From assembly GCA_905182995.1 (NCBI GenBank), contig CAJJDP010000005.1, positions 620,001-684,000 on the forward strand: a stretch of DNA of 64,000 bases. Reading direction: 5' to 3'. Each line of letters starts with the position of its first letter. The first letter of the stretch is position 1. This DNA comes from Paramecium octaurelia (lineage: Eukaryota; Ciliophora; Oligohymenophorea; Peniculida; Parameciidae). The position numbers were made by a program, and so were the translations under genes. The notes beneath the pieces were generated by a model. It saw only the letters and a program-made list of their open reading frames with translations, ran no database searches and was not told the origin of the DNA. Shown here in pieces: positions 50,343 to 60,835 of this stretch.

Positions 50343-50601
50343 TTTATTAATATAAATTTTAATATCAATATTCTGTTTAACAAATAACAAATTGAAAAAT
50401 CAGTAGATGATTAAGATCCAGTCAGTTGGCCTAAGTGATGACCAATACACATTCGAATGTTCATTCTAATAATCACAAAATTTATTGAATTGTGCAAGAA
50501 TTAATTTTAGAGTCTCAGCAAAAAGAGAATCGATGTTAGATATTTGAGTAATATATTCATATGTTAATAAATTTGCTTTTTTCTTAAGATAATATAAATA
50601 A

Positions 50602-51171
50602 ATGAATTAAAATTAAAACTTTCAAAGCAATTTGAATCTCTTCCCAGAAATTGGTACACATGGTGCTAGAGGAAAGGTAAATTGTGTATAATAAAATAGT
50701 AATATGGTGGCAATAACATAACAATGAGAGGGACTGAAATCTTTGAAGGTTTAACAACTGGAAGACCTTCTAAAAACATTATTTAAGCCCATTTCAAAGT
50801 GTTGAGATTCTATAGGAAAGTGTGTCGACTTATTCCATTTTTATTAAGAATTCACGATATGGAAGTCACCTGCAATTCATAATAGGCAATGCTTAATGTT
50901 GCTAATGTAATCAGAAAGAGAGCATACTTAAGGGATCCAGATGCTGTTGATAGATGGGTATGTTGCATTTCTACAAATATAGGTGTATCGTGGCTATGAA
51001 TTACTCTACCAAGCAGAATGGCATATGTTGAATAGAGATCATTTATTCCAATATTTTTCTAATCAAAACAGATCTGATGCAGGATACTCTTACTTGGAAA
51101 ATTAAAAGCTTAAAGGCAAGAGCGAATTCTTAAAGGATTTCTATATTGGAAATAAGACATATGAATATTGA
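50602..51171 (+). CDS. LYR-motif complex I accessory subunit, NDUFA6-like
   Basis: NDUFA6/B14 is a peripheral-arm subunit of mitochondrial complex I that binds acyl carrier protein. The core reads FKVLRFYRKVCRLIPFLLRI, matching the LYR tripartite motif with its RxxPF helix (Leu-Arg-Phe-Tyr-Arg in place of LYR), followed by RWVYRGYELLYQAEWHM, a hallmark of the subunit. Introns 50677-50699 (23 nt) and 50958-50982 (25 nt, GTATG...ATATAG) restore the frame. It ends YIGNKTYEY before TGA 51169-51171. The N-terminal extension (MNQNQNFQSNLN...) is Asn/Gln-rich. About 170 residues, a little longer than animal B14. The assignment is good but not certain. Confidence 0.72.
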
Positions 51172-51274
51172 AAACATATTCAGCTAAAAAAGAACAGCAT
51201 AATATTAATCAAAACAAGAAACTATATAATTTTAATGTTATTGTTATTATCTTGTATCGTCTATTCATAATATA

Positions 51275-52762
51275 TCAAGCATTAGCCTATGGTTCTCCTT
51301 TCAAGGTTTGATTCAATTATTCCATACTCAAAAAGCCTGATTCAGCTCCATTTTGTTATTATTATCCCGAACCTTAACTCTATTGCTTTTCTTGTCTTAG
51401 CTTATCAAGATTTAGTCTATGCGTATTTCCAGGAGTGTATTATGGACTAGATTTCCTGCTTCCTTATTTAGGTTTTTGTTAAGAGAGTCTAATGGGTTTC
51501 TCTGGACTCCAATCCTAAAGTGGTTACGGTTTAGTTCTATATTGAGTTAGTTTCTGGTTCTAAAAATCATCTAATTTGTATCTTATTTAATTGTTTTGAA
51601 TACCTAATGTTTTAGAGTCTTTTGGATATATTAGTAGATTCAGGTTCTGATTATTAAGGTTCTCTTTGTTATTACTGATTTTTGAAGTATTTTCTAAAAT
51701 TTGGGAATCCAGAAAGTCCTCTTTGATCACTGGAATATGATGGTCTATCGATTTCTCTAGTAAATCTTGGTTCCTGTCTTAAAGATTATTCTCTCTCATT
51801 GTGAAATAGTTCTGAAATATATGATTATAGATCTCCTCTCATTCTATTTGATTTATGAGATCTTCTTTCGCTTTCTCTCTCTTCATTTGGACTCTTCAAT
51901 TATTACTATTAAGTAACTGTTGGATTCTTGAGAAACTGTTATCCTTTTGTAGGAGATATCTAGACTTAAGACTCATATATAAAGGATTATTTGTTTTAAT
52001 TGGCTGCGGATAATCTACTAGTTTGTAATTGGGAATTGGGTATATTCAAATTGATTTTGCTTTTTTATAAGGCATTAGTGGAACCATCTAAATAGCTGAC
52101 TTTCTTTTTCTTGTTTTAGATTTAGCTATCCTCAGATGCTTCAGGATTTTATTTTTATTGTAATTTGCTAATGGATAATTCAGATGCCTTGATTTCAGAT
52201 TTCTTTTATAAAATTTTATTGAAACACTCAGATTCATTTTAGATGATATCGGTTTTTTCTTTTTGTTATTATTAACCTCCTTAAACTAAAGTATCCAACT
52301 TTTCTTATAATTAATCCAAATTATCACAATTTTGGATAATATTTAATATTTTTTTATTCTTCTAAGCTTCTAATTATTTAATGCCATCTTTATCTTTTTG
52401 TTCCAAAATATTTAATAATTCCAACTTTTCCTCAATCATTTATAATCTATGTTCATTTTAATTTGCTTAATATTCCCATTGTTCCCAACATTTGATGAAG
52501 TTTTCCTCGTTAAGAGTTGTATCTTTAAATACAGTTGTTCTAAATATAAGGTTAATGTTTACAAATCTAATCCTTTTGAAAATTCTGCAAAATCTTCTAC
52601 TGATAATGTTTCCTTTCCTTCTTTTTTTAATGCTTTAAAAGCTTCAGAAGGATTCTTAAATTTTTAGGTTAAATTCTTTTTCAAAGAACACCAAATTTTG
52701 AGAGTTGTCTAACTGGCTTCAATTTCTTCTTTTTATTTAGTTAGCTGCTCTATTTCAGACAT
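51275..52762 (-). CDS. EF-hand-like coiled-coil protein
   Basis: ATG at 52762 (MSEIEQLTKQKEEIEAS). The N-terminal region has two helix-loop-helix units: FKNPSEAFKALKKEG/KETLSVEDFAEFSKG and VFKDTTLNEENFIKCWEQWE, which resemble EF-hands whose Ca2+-binding Asp residues are largely lost. A 23-nt intron (about 52548-52570) joins them. A coiled coil follows (MIEEKLELLNILEQKDKDG), then a long low-complexity, Ser/Asn/Gln-rich C-terminal half ending QTLKGEPQANA before TGA 51275-51277. Frame changes in the C-terminal half (51400-52100) indicate further introns that I could not place. Confidence 0.55.
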
Positions 52763-52953
52763 AAATTTTATTGTAAAATATTTGTATTTATTTGCTCTAT
52801 ATTATTATATTCTTTATATTTACTAAGCTATTATCAATATTGCTGTAACTATATATCATTTTCAGAATTGTTAATTGAAGAAGGGTATAAGAATTATAAA
52901 ATATATAATTTAACAAAGTGCAATAAATAGCTTGAAAACTATGTATTATGAAA

Positions 52954-53419
52954 TCATAACATATAATATATGATTGTTCCAAGCACAATAATAGGGCTGA
53001 ATATATAAACCACTGAATTGGCAGATAAATCGATCACGTTCCATACTCCTTGGCAATTATTGTTATCAGTCCAATATATTGATCCAGTATTGCTATCCCT
53101 AGAGACCGACCATTCCCAACCTTAAAGTGGACAACTCAATGTAGTTTGAACATCAGTAGGGGATTCTAGAGTACAAATGACCTAGTTGTAAAATAATTGA
53201 GAATACATCTTCAACAGTATATTAAGTACATCCTGATCCTTATAATTTAGCATCTATCTATACGAAGTTTGTATTCATAACTTTGTCGTTTTTTAAAATA
53301 AATGACCCATATATGCAGCATTCATTTAAACATGTGCATTGTAATGCGAAGTAATTGTTGATCCAATCATATTTCCTAATTTGAGCTTAAACTAGTAAAA
53401 GTAATATAAAACCTAACAT
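52954..53419 (-). CDS. small secreted/membrane-anchored Cys-containing protein
   Basis: 146 residues after removing one 25-nt intron (GTATTCTCAA...CTAG, about 53183-53207). It starts with a short signal peptide (MLGFILLLLVQAQ) and ends with a hydrophobic segment (VVYIFSPIIVLGTIIYYML), suggesting a GPI- or TM-anchored surface protein. The middle has paired Cys (CTCLNECC, CTLES, LSCPLQGW, NNNCQG) and a GWEWSVSRD segment. No family was recognised. It is divergently arranged with the SHIPPO gene; the two ATGs are only 19 bp apart. Confidence 0.6.
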
Positions 53420-53438
53420 TTATTATAATAAAATAATA

Positions 53439-54368
53439 ATGTTTTCAAAAAGTGATAGGATTTGTTTTCAGCCTACTTACAACCCTCCTGTTGGCCATTA
53501 CGAAATTAACTAATAATAAAATGCTAAAGGCATTGATTTTTCAAAATCCTTGGCTAGAAACATAAATACTAGATAAAATGTAAGTCCTTAAAACAACGCG
53601 AACAATTTGCCGAGAGTTTCTTTAGCAAGTCATCAATTATCAGCGTATGCCAAACCAGGTGAAAGGCTGAAGCTTGAATAGAAATATAAAAAACCAGAAA
53701 GAAGGAGCTTCAGTTACTCATAAAATGCAGAAATTTCAATTAATAATTTCGAGAGTTTGCCCCTTAGATAAAAAGGCAAGAGACTCAAGATAGTCTATCA
53801 GAAACAAAATACAGAATTAGAAAATTCAATTGAATAATCAGCTTAATTGCAAATCTAAGGATATTACAATTCAAGAGCTCAAACTCCTATGGCTGGATTG
53901 CCCAAAAGAAGAAAACCCAAAAGTATGATTACTCATTTTTACTATTGAGCACACAGGAATATATTTTCTTTATTTCCTTCTGACAGTTTGGAGTTGGCAT
54001 AACAAAGAGAAAAAATGAAGGATAGACCTGTACCTCCTCCTGGGGCATATTACAATGAGTTTAATGATTCCTCCATAAAGATAGAAAAGATACCTTGGAA
54101 ATTCTAGTGCTTCTCTTCAACTGCCAAGAGATTTAGTTAATAACAGTAAGATGCAGGTCCTAGTGTAGGTGCTTATGATATTAAGACAAAATCAAAAGCC
54201 ATTGGAGTTATTACACTTGATAAATATAGCAAAAGAGAAGATAAATTCCTGAATATTCCTGGAGTTGGTAGTTATGAGGTTGATTAATCGTTCACATAAT
54301 CAAAACCGAAACAAAAATAATAACAAGAATTTCCATCTCCATTCGGATCAAGTGGCAAGAGATTTTGA
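53439..54368 (+). CDS. SHIPPO/STPGR (ODF3/CIMAP-like) ciliary protein
   Basis: Proteins with Pro-Gly-Pro-x-Tyr (STPGR/SHIPPO) repeats bind microtubules in cilia and sperm flagella. The repeats seen are FQPTYNPPVGHYEI, PPPGAYYNE, GPSVGAYDI and IPGVGSYEVDQSF, spaced about 40-120 residues apart. The protein is Lys/Gln-rich elsewhere and ends GSSGKRF before TGA 54366-54368. One intron of about 27 nt starting at 53922 (GTATGATTAC...) is needed to join KPK to the next exon; its acceptor reads GAG in the best model. It is 24 bp upstream of the ENO4-like gene on the same strand. Confidence 0.7.
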
Positions 54369-54392
54369 TTAGATTATAATTATATTTATTAA

Positions 54393-55957
54393 ATGTCTAA
54401 ATCGCCATACATTCCTCCAGAAGTGAAGGCATACATCGAACAATACAAAATTGAGGATATCATTAAGGATGCAGTCAACACAATCCTTTCACAAAAGCCA
54501 GCTGATCCATACACAACATTTTCTCAATATTTTGGAAAAGTAACTTATTATTTTAGATTCAGTTATCAACTCCTGTGATTGAATTAGATCAAATTTCTGG
54601 TTTAGAAGTCTTAAACAATGAGTTAAAGTCAACTATCCAATTGATATTCACAGTCTAATTCAAAAACCAGAAACTTCATTTCAATTCCCCACTTTACTTT
54701 TCTTAGGCTTTCTCAGAATAAGAGATATTTTAGTATGATTAATGTTAAATTTAAGTGACGACGAATAGAAAAACATGAAGTAAGCAATCTAAGAAATAGA
54801 AAAGGTTTCTCTCTCATTAAGAGGAAAGAAATCAAAGGATTAAAAATAGGTTGATGATACTTTAATGAAATATCTTACTGAACATCCAGTATGCAATCTC
54901 ATCTATTCTAGAATCGTATTAACGTTATTCAATAAATTTCTTTTAGTTTACTTCCTTTGCATGCTCACTTTATGAATTAAAGTTTATCAAAATTACTTTG
55001 CTAATAATTTAACACCTAAGAAACTAAAACCCCTAAGATTTTTCTTAATCTATTATAAGGCAGTAAAGTAGTGGGTTCTAAGTGTAAAATTTACAAGTTT
55101 TTGCTAATCTGCGATGGAGAAGGAGCAGTGCAAAAGATTTAGAATGTTGTTAATAATGTCAAAAAAACTATTATTTCAGGAAAAAAAGGAGAAGCCGGTC
55201 TTTAATATTATTAAGATGGAACCTTTATATGTCCTGGTGATACAATTCCAGATAATCTGAAGATCATAGAATAAGCAATAGATGCAGCTTAATTGAAGGA
55301 TTAAGTTTAGCTTGGTTTGGTTTGGTTGGCTGAATTATTTTATGTTCCTGAAGAAAAGAAATACGACTTAGACAACCCAAAGAAATTATTAGATGCAGAT
55401 TAATTGATAGATTATTACTTCAAATTATGCCAAGAAAAACCCAATATAGTTTACTTGGAGGATCCTATTCATCATTCCGACATTGTGGGGTGGACTAAAA
55501 TTACTAATAAATTTAAAGACTCTAAAGTTAAATTAGGAAGTAGAAGATTATATTCAAATATTGAAAAGGCAAAGAAGCATTGTGAAGTGTTGACTTTATA
55601 AACAAATCCTGAATTGAGTGAGTAGTAGATAAATCAGATGAATAACGAAAGAATAAATATCGATTACATTTATAAGCCTCTTTATGAATACAATACGTTT
55701 ACAGAGTTATAAAACCATCTGAGCTATTTAAATTCAAAAGTAAGATTAAATTAAATATTAGAAATCTACATTACAATTTATTATTGGGGATTCACTTGTA
55801 GATACTGAAGACTCCTACTTCATAGATGTTGCTGTACTTTTATTTTATAAATTAGTTTTCCCTTCCTAATTCTAATATTAATATTGGCCCACCTATTAAA
55901 TATGAAAAAATCATTAAGTACAATAAGTTTTTAAAATTATGCCATGAAAGTGATTGA
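54393..55957 (+). CDS. ENO4-like divergent enolase
   Basis: Enolase dehydrates 2-phosphoglycerate in glycolysis; the ENO4 branch is a divergent flagellar form in animals. The N-terminal ADPYTTFSQYF region resembles the ENO4 leader. The barrel core shows NIVYLEDPIHHSDIVGWTK (matching the SIEDP...W strand) and the C-terminus GDSLVDTEDSYFIDVA...NINIGPPIKYEKIIKYNKF (matching TED.FIADL...IKTG.P..SERLAKYN). Typical catalytic residues look changed: the IxGDD loop reads KLGSRRLYS and the HRSGETED loop reads IIGDSLVDTED. Several introns restore the frame (about 54529-54551, 54733-54755 ending AAG, 54891-54913, about 55740-55761, 55833-55854). It is probably non-catalytic or altered. Identity as ENO4-like is by segment match. 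Confidence 0.7.
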
Positions 55958-56012
55958 TTGATATATTTAAATAGAAAATATAAATAAACTTAATGAAATC
56001 ATGATTAAACAA

Positions 56013-56780
56013 TCAGTTTTTACTTGAAAATGAGAAGTTTTCATATATCTTTTTGTAAAACATCCTAAATGTACCAACACTGCATTTTGCTTATTGAGCA
56101 ATCACTGAGGGTATGATCCCACCCCTATGAACAAAAATAATGTCTCCACTATACTTGACTATTGCAGCTGCAATTACATTCTCACGTTCTTTTTGAATTA
56201 AATTATTCTATTGAATTTTCTTAAAAACTTGAACAGAGAATTTAATGAATCTTTCATTAAATCCCAAATTATATGAGATGATTTTAATAAAAACTTAAAC
56301 AACAGACTCAAATTTGTTATTGTTTCGGATCTTGAGCAATATTTTTTTAATTAAATATTTTGAAACTGAAATTTTAGCAAAAATTTTTTTTTGAGTAATA
56401 GGGATGCACGTTAATTTTATGACAGAAATTAAGCCAGCAATTGCTATAGCGATGGGTGTGTATTTTTTTTATTTTAGTTCAGACAACAATTGAGGTTAAA
56501 ACAGTTGTATAGCAATTTTTAATAAATCTTCATTCAACCCCAAAATAGATATTACGTTTTTCATTTCTTCAACAATTGCTGATAGTTTTTTTCTATCAAA
56601 ATTACATTCCTGGCTGCTCCAAGATGAAGTATCAGAATTGTTATTATCTAAAGAAGTCGGATTACATTTGGAATCTTTTATTTATTTCTCAATTGGAATA
56701 ATATGAAGATTGCTGGTTTCAAATACATTTAAATTAAATTTTGGAACTGGAGGTCTTATTAATCTAATCTATGTGTTCAT
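56013..56780 (-). CDS. TFIIB-like two-cyclin-fold protein
   Basis: An uninterrupted 255-codon frame with TGA at 56013-56015 and a preceding in-frame TGA. After an N-terminal region without zinc-ribbon cysteines come two cyclin-like repeats. Repeat 1 runs SAIVEEMKNVISILGLNEDLL...YTPIAIAIAGLISVIK...PITQKKIFAKISVSK. Repeat 2 runs LGFNERFIKFSVQVFKKIQQ...ENVIAAAIVKYSG...PSVIAQQAKCSVGTFRMFYK. The A-A-A-I-x-x-A helix and the Q/TQKEIA..S.VS...I motif match the TFIIB/BRF core that binds TBP and DNA. It is divergent and lacks the ribbon, so it may be a special initiation factor or a related cyclin-fold protein. Assignment from repeat pattern only. Confidence 0.6.
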
Positions 56781-57207
56781 TCTAGTGAAGGCTCTGAAAT
56801 AAATAATTTTATAGACTTAGAATTAACTTCATTATTTCATAAGGATCAACTAGAACTTAAGTCAAATTTTATCTCACAATGTAGCAAAAAAAAATTATAA
56901 AATTAATAAACAATGTAAACAATTTCAAATCATTCTATTAAATATTATAAACAAATAAAGAACAAAATGCTCGATTCTAAGTACTTTTATTCAAATATTC
57001 AAACACTTAAATTTGGACTTCTATATTGGTTTTTTTAAATTCTACATATTTAGTCTCTATTTGCAGATCAATCAAATTTAGTGTATACCAATTCTGTATT
57101 GACAAATTAACTTTATTGCAATTATCGATTGTTAATTGGCAGTTTAATAATTTCTATTTTAATGATTATACCCTTTAATTATATTAATATACTAAATTTA
57201 ATAATAA
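56781..57207. other. AT-rich intergenic interval
   Basis: About 430 bp separating divergently transcribed genes (TFIIB-like minus, Gln-rich plus). It should hold both promoters. No specific element is distinguishable. Confidence 0.5.
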
Positions 57208-58227
57208 ATGAGTATTTAATTGAATGATAGGCATATTACTTAATTGGAAGAATTAGAATCTTTAAAAGGAAAACTACAATGCCCATCATACAGATCTCGT
57301 AATCTTTCATCGGATAGATAGTATACTCCCTCATTGACAAACGATTTCCGAAGCACTAGAAATAGTGAATAATAGAAAGACTCTTAATCAGTAGAGAAAT
57401 GTATTTCCAATGTATTATAGACTAGTTTTGAATCTTAAAAAGTAAAATTAGAATGTTGACAATCTTTCTCAATTATGGAAATAATAAAAGCAATCCATAT
57501 AGCTTCCTTAAAGCATACAGTCACAAAATTCAATAAGTATATAGATTTCTATGCAACTTTTTGTAGATAAATAAGAGATTGATCAATAGATTCCTAAATA
57601 TACTCATTTAGTCATAGAAGAAGAAGAGAATTTGGTTACTGAATAAGATGCCAATAAAATAAAAGTCGTATAGGCTGCCAATAATGTTAGAGTAAATGGA
57701 AAATTTCCTAACGCAACTAAACAAGCAGGATAAAAAAAAATTTAATAATCAGCTTAGCAGATTTAAACAAGCAATAACCAAATTTAAACCAAAAAAACAA
57801 ATAGTAATAATAACACTTATAATACTAACAACAACAATAGTCGTCCTTAAACTACAAAATCCTAAGTTCAAGTACCACAAACACCTTTGACTTAAAAAAA
57901 AACTGTTTAAAAAAGCAACACAAAGTCCTTCTAAGATCCATTCTAAGATGGTATATGTATTAATTAAAATAAGTACCATAAACTCCTTCATAAAAGCTAC
58001 AATAAAGTTCCTTGCTAGAGAAATCTAGACAAGGAAAAACGAATTAGGCTATAAACAAAGTTATTACTAAAAAGAACCCTGAAGAAGATTAAAGAAATTT
58101 AATCTTATAATTAGCGAAAATAAAAGAAAGTGTGACAAAGTTATATGATAGCAGATTTGAGAAATAGCTGACTCATTCTTCCTAATTTATTGAAAAGTAT
58201 ATATTTCTGTAAACTTAGAAATTTTGA
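57208..58227 (+). CDS. Gln/Asn-rich protein of unknown function
   Basis: ATG at 57208 (MSIQLNDRHITQLEELESLK). The protein is rich in Gln, Asn, Ser and Thr with a helical start, a Gln-dense middle (QKKIQQSAQQIQTSNNQIQT), an Asn repeat, and a C-terminal helical segment (QLAKIKESVTKLYDSRFEKQ) ending FIEKYIFLQTQKF. A 23-nt intron at 57951-57973 (ends AAG) joins the last exon; an intron of about 31 nt near 57413-57443 (also AAG) or a nearby alternative is needed for the first. No domain was recognised. Confidence 0.55.
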
Positions 58228-58455
58228 TCAAATTATCAATACATTGAAATTGGACTTTAGATTTCATGAAAATGACATATGAATACTTATTTATCAATAA
58301 TATCTTCATTAAACTTATTAACTATTTAATAATGATATTTTAAAAGTAATAATTGTTTGTCTAGTAAAAAGATTATTCATCTTTGAGTTATTTGTCAACG
58401 CATTTAGATAAATCCATTTTCTTTAATATAATATTGATAATTAAGAATAATTTAA

Positions 58456-59919
58456 ATGAAATCTCTGAGAATAAATAATCAATATATATTATCACGAAAA
58501 ATTGCATCAGGAGCATTTGGATTTGTGATGCTTGGTTTTGATCAAAAAACAGGATAATAAGTGGCAATTAAAATTGAAAAACCAGAAAATTAACATATCA
58601 GATCAATAGAAAAAGAAGTAGACATAATTCAGAAATTAGAAGGGGTTTCGGGAGTGCCTTAATTGCTTTACTCTGGCAAAGAGGATGACTTTAATGTTTT
58701 GGTTTTGCAGCTACTTTCTAAAGATCTATCCTCCTTGATGAAACAATAAAAGAAATTTAGCCTCAAAACTATTTTATAGATAGGGATTAAATTAGTTGAA
58801 GTTTTGGAAGATATTCATTAAAAAGGAGTATTACATAGAGATTTGAAACCAGAAAATATTATGATTGATGAAAACAACAAGTTTTACATTATAGACTACG
58901 GTATAAGTAAGACCTTTCTACGTAAAAACGGAGCGCATTTGTAATATAATAATATAATTAGACCTTTCAAAGACAGATAACCCTTTATTGGAACCTCTAG
59001 ATATGCTTCGATAGCAGCTCATAAAGGGAACGAGTTAGGAAGAAAGGACGATTTGGAATCTTTAATTTACATCTTGCTGTACTTTTATTTAGGGTAAAAA
59101 TGAAGATTTTCATTGTTTCAGTAAATTGCCATGGCAAAACATCAAGCATATTCCAAGCGACTAAAAGATACAAAAAGTTGGTGATATTAAATAAAAACAG
59201 ACTACTGATTTGTTTAAGAATTTACCTGAAGAACTAAGAAAAATATACGAGTACTTTTATAGCATATATATAAATATAGATATTTACGTAAGCTTACATA
59301 TGTCACATAGCCAGATTATAAATCAATTATTAGATTATTTTAATAAGCTGCTAAAAATGCCAAGATAACAATTGATTCAATTTATGATTGGGATATCCAA
59401 AATACTGCTTAGACAGAAATCTATTCTCGTTATGGAACAATATAATTTGATGATCACATCTAGATAGATAAATATTAATCTAATTAATTAATGTAATCAT
59501 TTTTACCATTCTATAGCAACATTAAATAAGAAAATAATAATTAAAATAAAAGAAGAACCTTTTGTCCATCTCTAATTAAAGAAACTAATAATTAGAATCT
59601 CTTTTAATTTGGAAGAGATCAAAGTGGGCAAAGTAGTCCGATGGTTAATTTTGATGGTATCAACCAATTATCAAGAGACGAGATAAGTGAAGATACTGAA
59701 TACATCATTCCAGAAGAATTCTAGCAAAATTAAGATTTAAGGGTCAAAACATTGCCAGATTATTTGAAGAAGCCAAAAATTAAATAAAAACCTAATTAAA
59801 CTCTTATTTTTGATGAAGATTGGCTAATGGACTCTGACAACCATTTGGTGGATAATTATAAGAAATTATAATCTTTGAGTAATCAAATTACTACTATTTT
59901 TCATAATAAATAAAAGTGA
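58456..59919 (+). CDS. casein kinase 1 family Ser/Thr kinase
   Basis: CK1 kinases are monomeric, constitutively active regulators. Motifs in order: Gly loop [18 protein letters not shown] lysine, hinge [13 protein letters not shown] (like CK1 MELLGPSLEDL), catalytic [13 protein letters not shown], and, instead of DFG, IDYGISK (DYG), typical of CK1. It continues with [27 protein letters not shown], the CK1 signature. Introns at 59098-59125 (28 nt, ends CAG) and 59251-59279 (29 nt, ends TAG) restore the frame around [14 protein letters not shown] Gln/Ser-rich C-terminal tail of about 170 residues follows, ending TTIFHNKQK. Confidence 0.9.
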
Positions 59920-60283
59920 TCAATCATTTATTGTATTTAAGGGATATTTATTTAATTTTAGCTATTTTCAATTTATAAATATCTATTTATATTTATCAAT
60001 TTCAGACTAAAAGGAAATCTCCAATTCTATTCAAATAGCTAAATTTCAAATTATAATTTCATTTTTCCTACATCATCAAGTTTATCTAAGTTTGTATGCT
60101 TTTTTAAATATATCAATTATAGGTTCAAACTAATATATCTTATTTTCTATATATAATTTACATATAGCTATTTACTTCTAAACTTTTCTATTCAAATCTT
60201 TATTTCATAATACTAAATACTAATTTTTTAATTTGTACTAGTGATTTATACGACAATTAAGGATATTAATTAAAATAAAATCT
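59920..60283. other. AT-rich intergenic interval
   Basis: About 360 bp between casein kinase 1 and the small membrane protein gene, both on the plus strand. No coding frame or motif was seen. Confidence 0.5.
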
Positions 60284-60771
60284 ATGCAAAGGTTATCATC
60301 CCTATTAATAGGATTTGGGTTAGGAATAATTGGAATGAGCCTACTATACGATCCTTGGGGACAAGTAATTTACAAAGTAATATTAGGAACGATTTGAAAG
60401 GACAATAAGAGAAACAGCAAGATTAGAAAACTCAATACTTAATAATGTGGATGTTTATTTATAGATGAGATTGATTCTTGGATATATATTGGTGGCTTGC
60501 TCATTTATAACAATGAATAGGTACATTTAATCATTATGAAAGAATTGGTTTACTCTATGTACTTTCAATTCCAGCATTAATAGTTTATGCAGCAATTAAT
60601 TATAATCATGTGTTATATAAATCTGAAAGACTTGGAGGAGAGCAAACGATATAAGGAGCCTTATTTTATTTAGCATTTTGTTTTGCTTTAATTGATGCAT
60701 TAATAAAGCCTAAGAAAGTGCCATAACAAAAACCACCCTAAAAAAAAGTAGATAAAACGAAAAACGATTGA
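60284..60771 (+). CDS. small four-helix membrane protein
   Basis: About 145 residues. Four hydrophobic segments can be seen: LLIGFGLGIIGMSLLYD, MRLILGYILVACSFITM, IGLLYVLSIPALIVYAAI and GALFYLAFCFALIDALI, with a Lys/Gln/Pro-rich C-terminal tail (KVPQQKPPQKKVDKTKND). Introns at about 60372-60393 (22 nt, ends TAG) and 60521-60542 (22 nt, ends AAG) restore the frame. The family was not recognised. It could sit in any membrane; the basic tail would be cytosolic or matrix-side. It converges with the K+ channel gene, stops 64 bp apart. Confidence 0.55.
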
Positions 60772-60835
60772 TTTATCATTAAAAAACATGTATTTTCAAT
60801 TAAATAGATGAAGTTGCTTGATGAAATACACCAAT

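Noticed and set aside
50175..50387. A similar Leu/Phe/Ile-rich plus-strand ORF
   Set aside because: It is the reverse of the acidic Gln-rich N-terminus of the coiled-coil gene 48495-50342.
57749..57991. Minus-strand hydrophobic ORF
   Set aside because: Reverse of the Gln/Asn/Thr-rich coding part of the gene 57208-58227.
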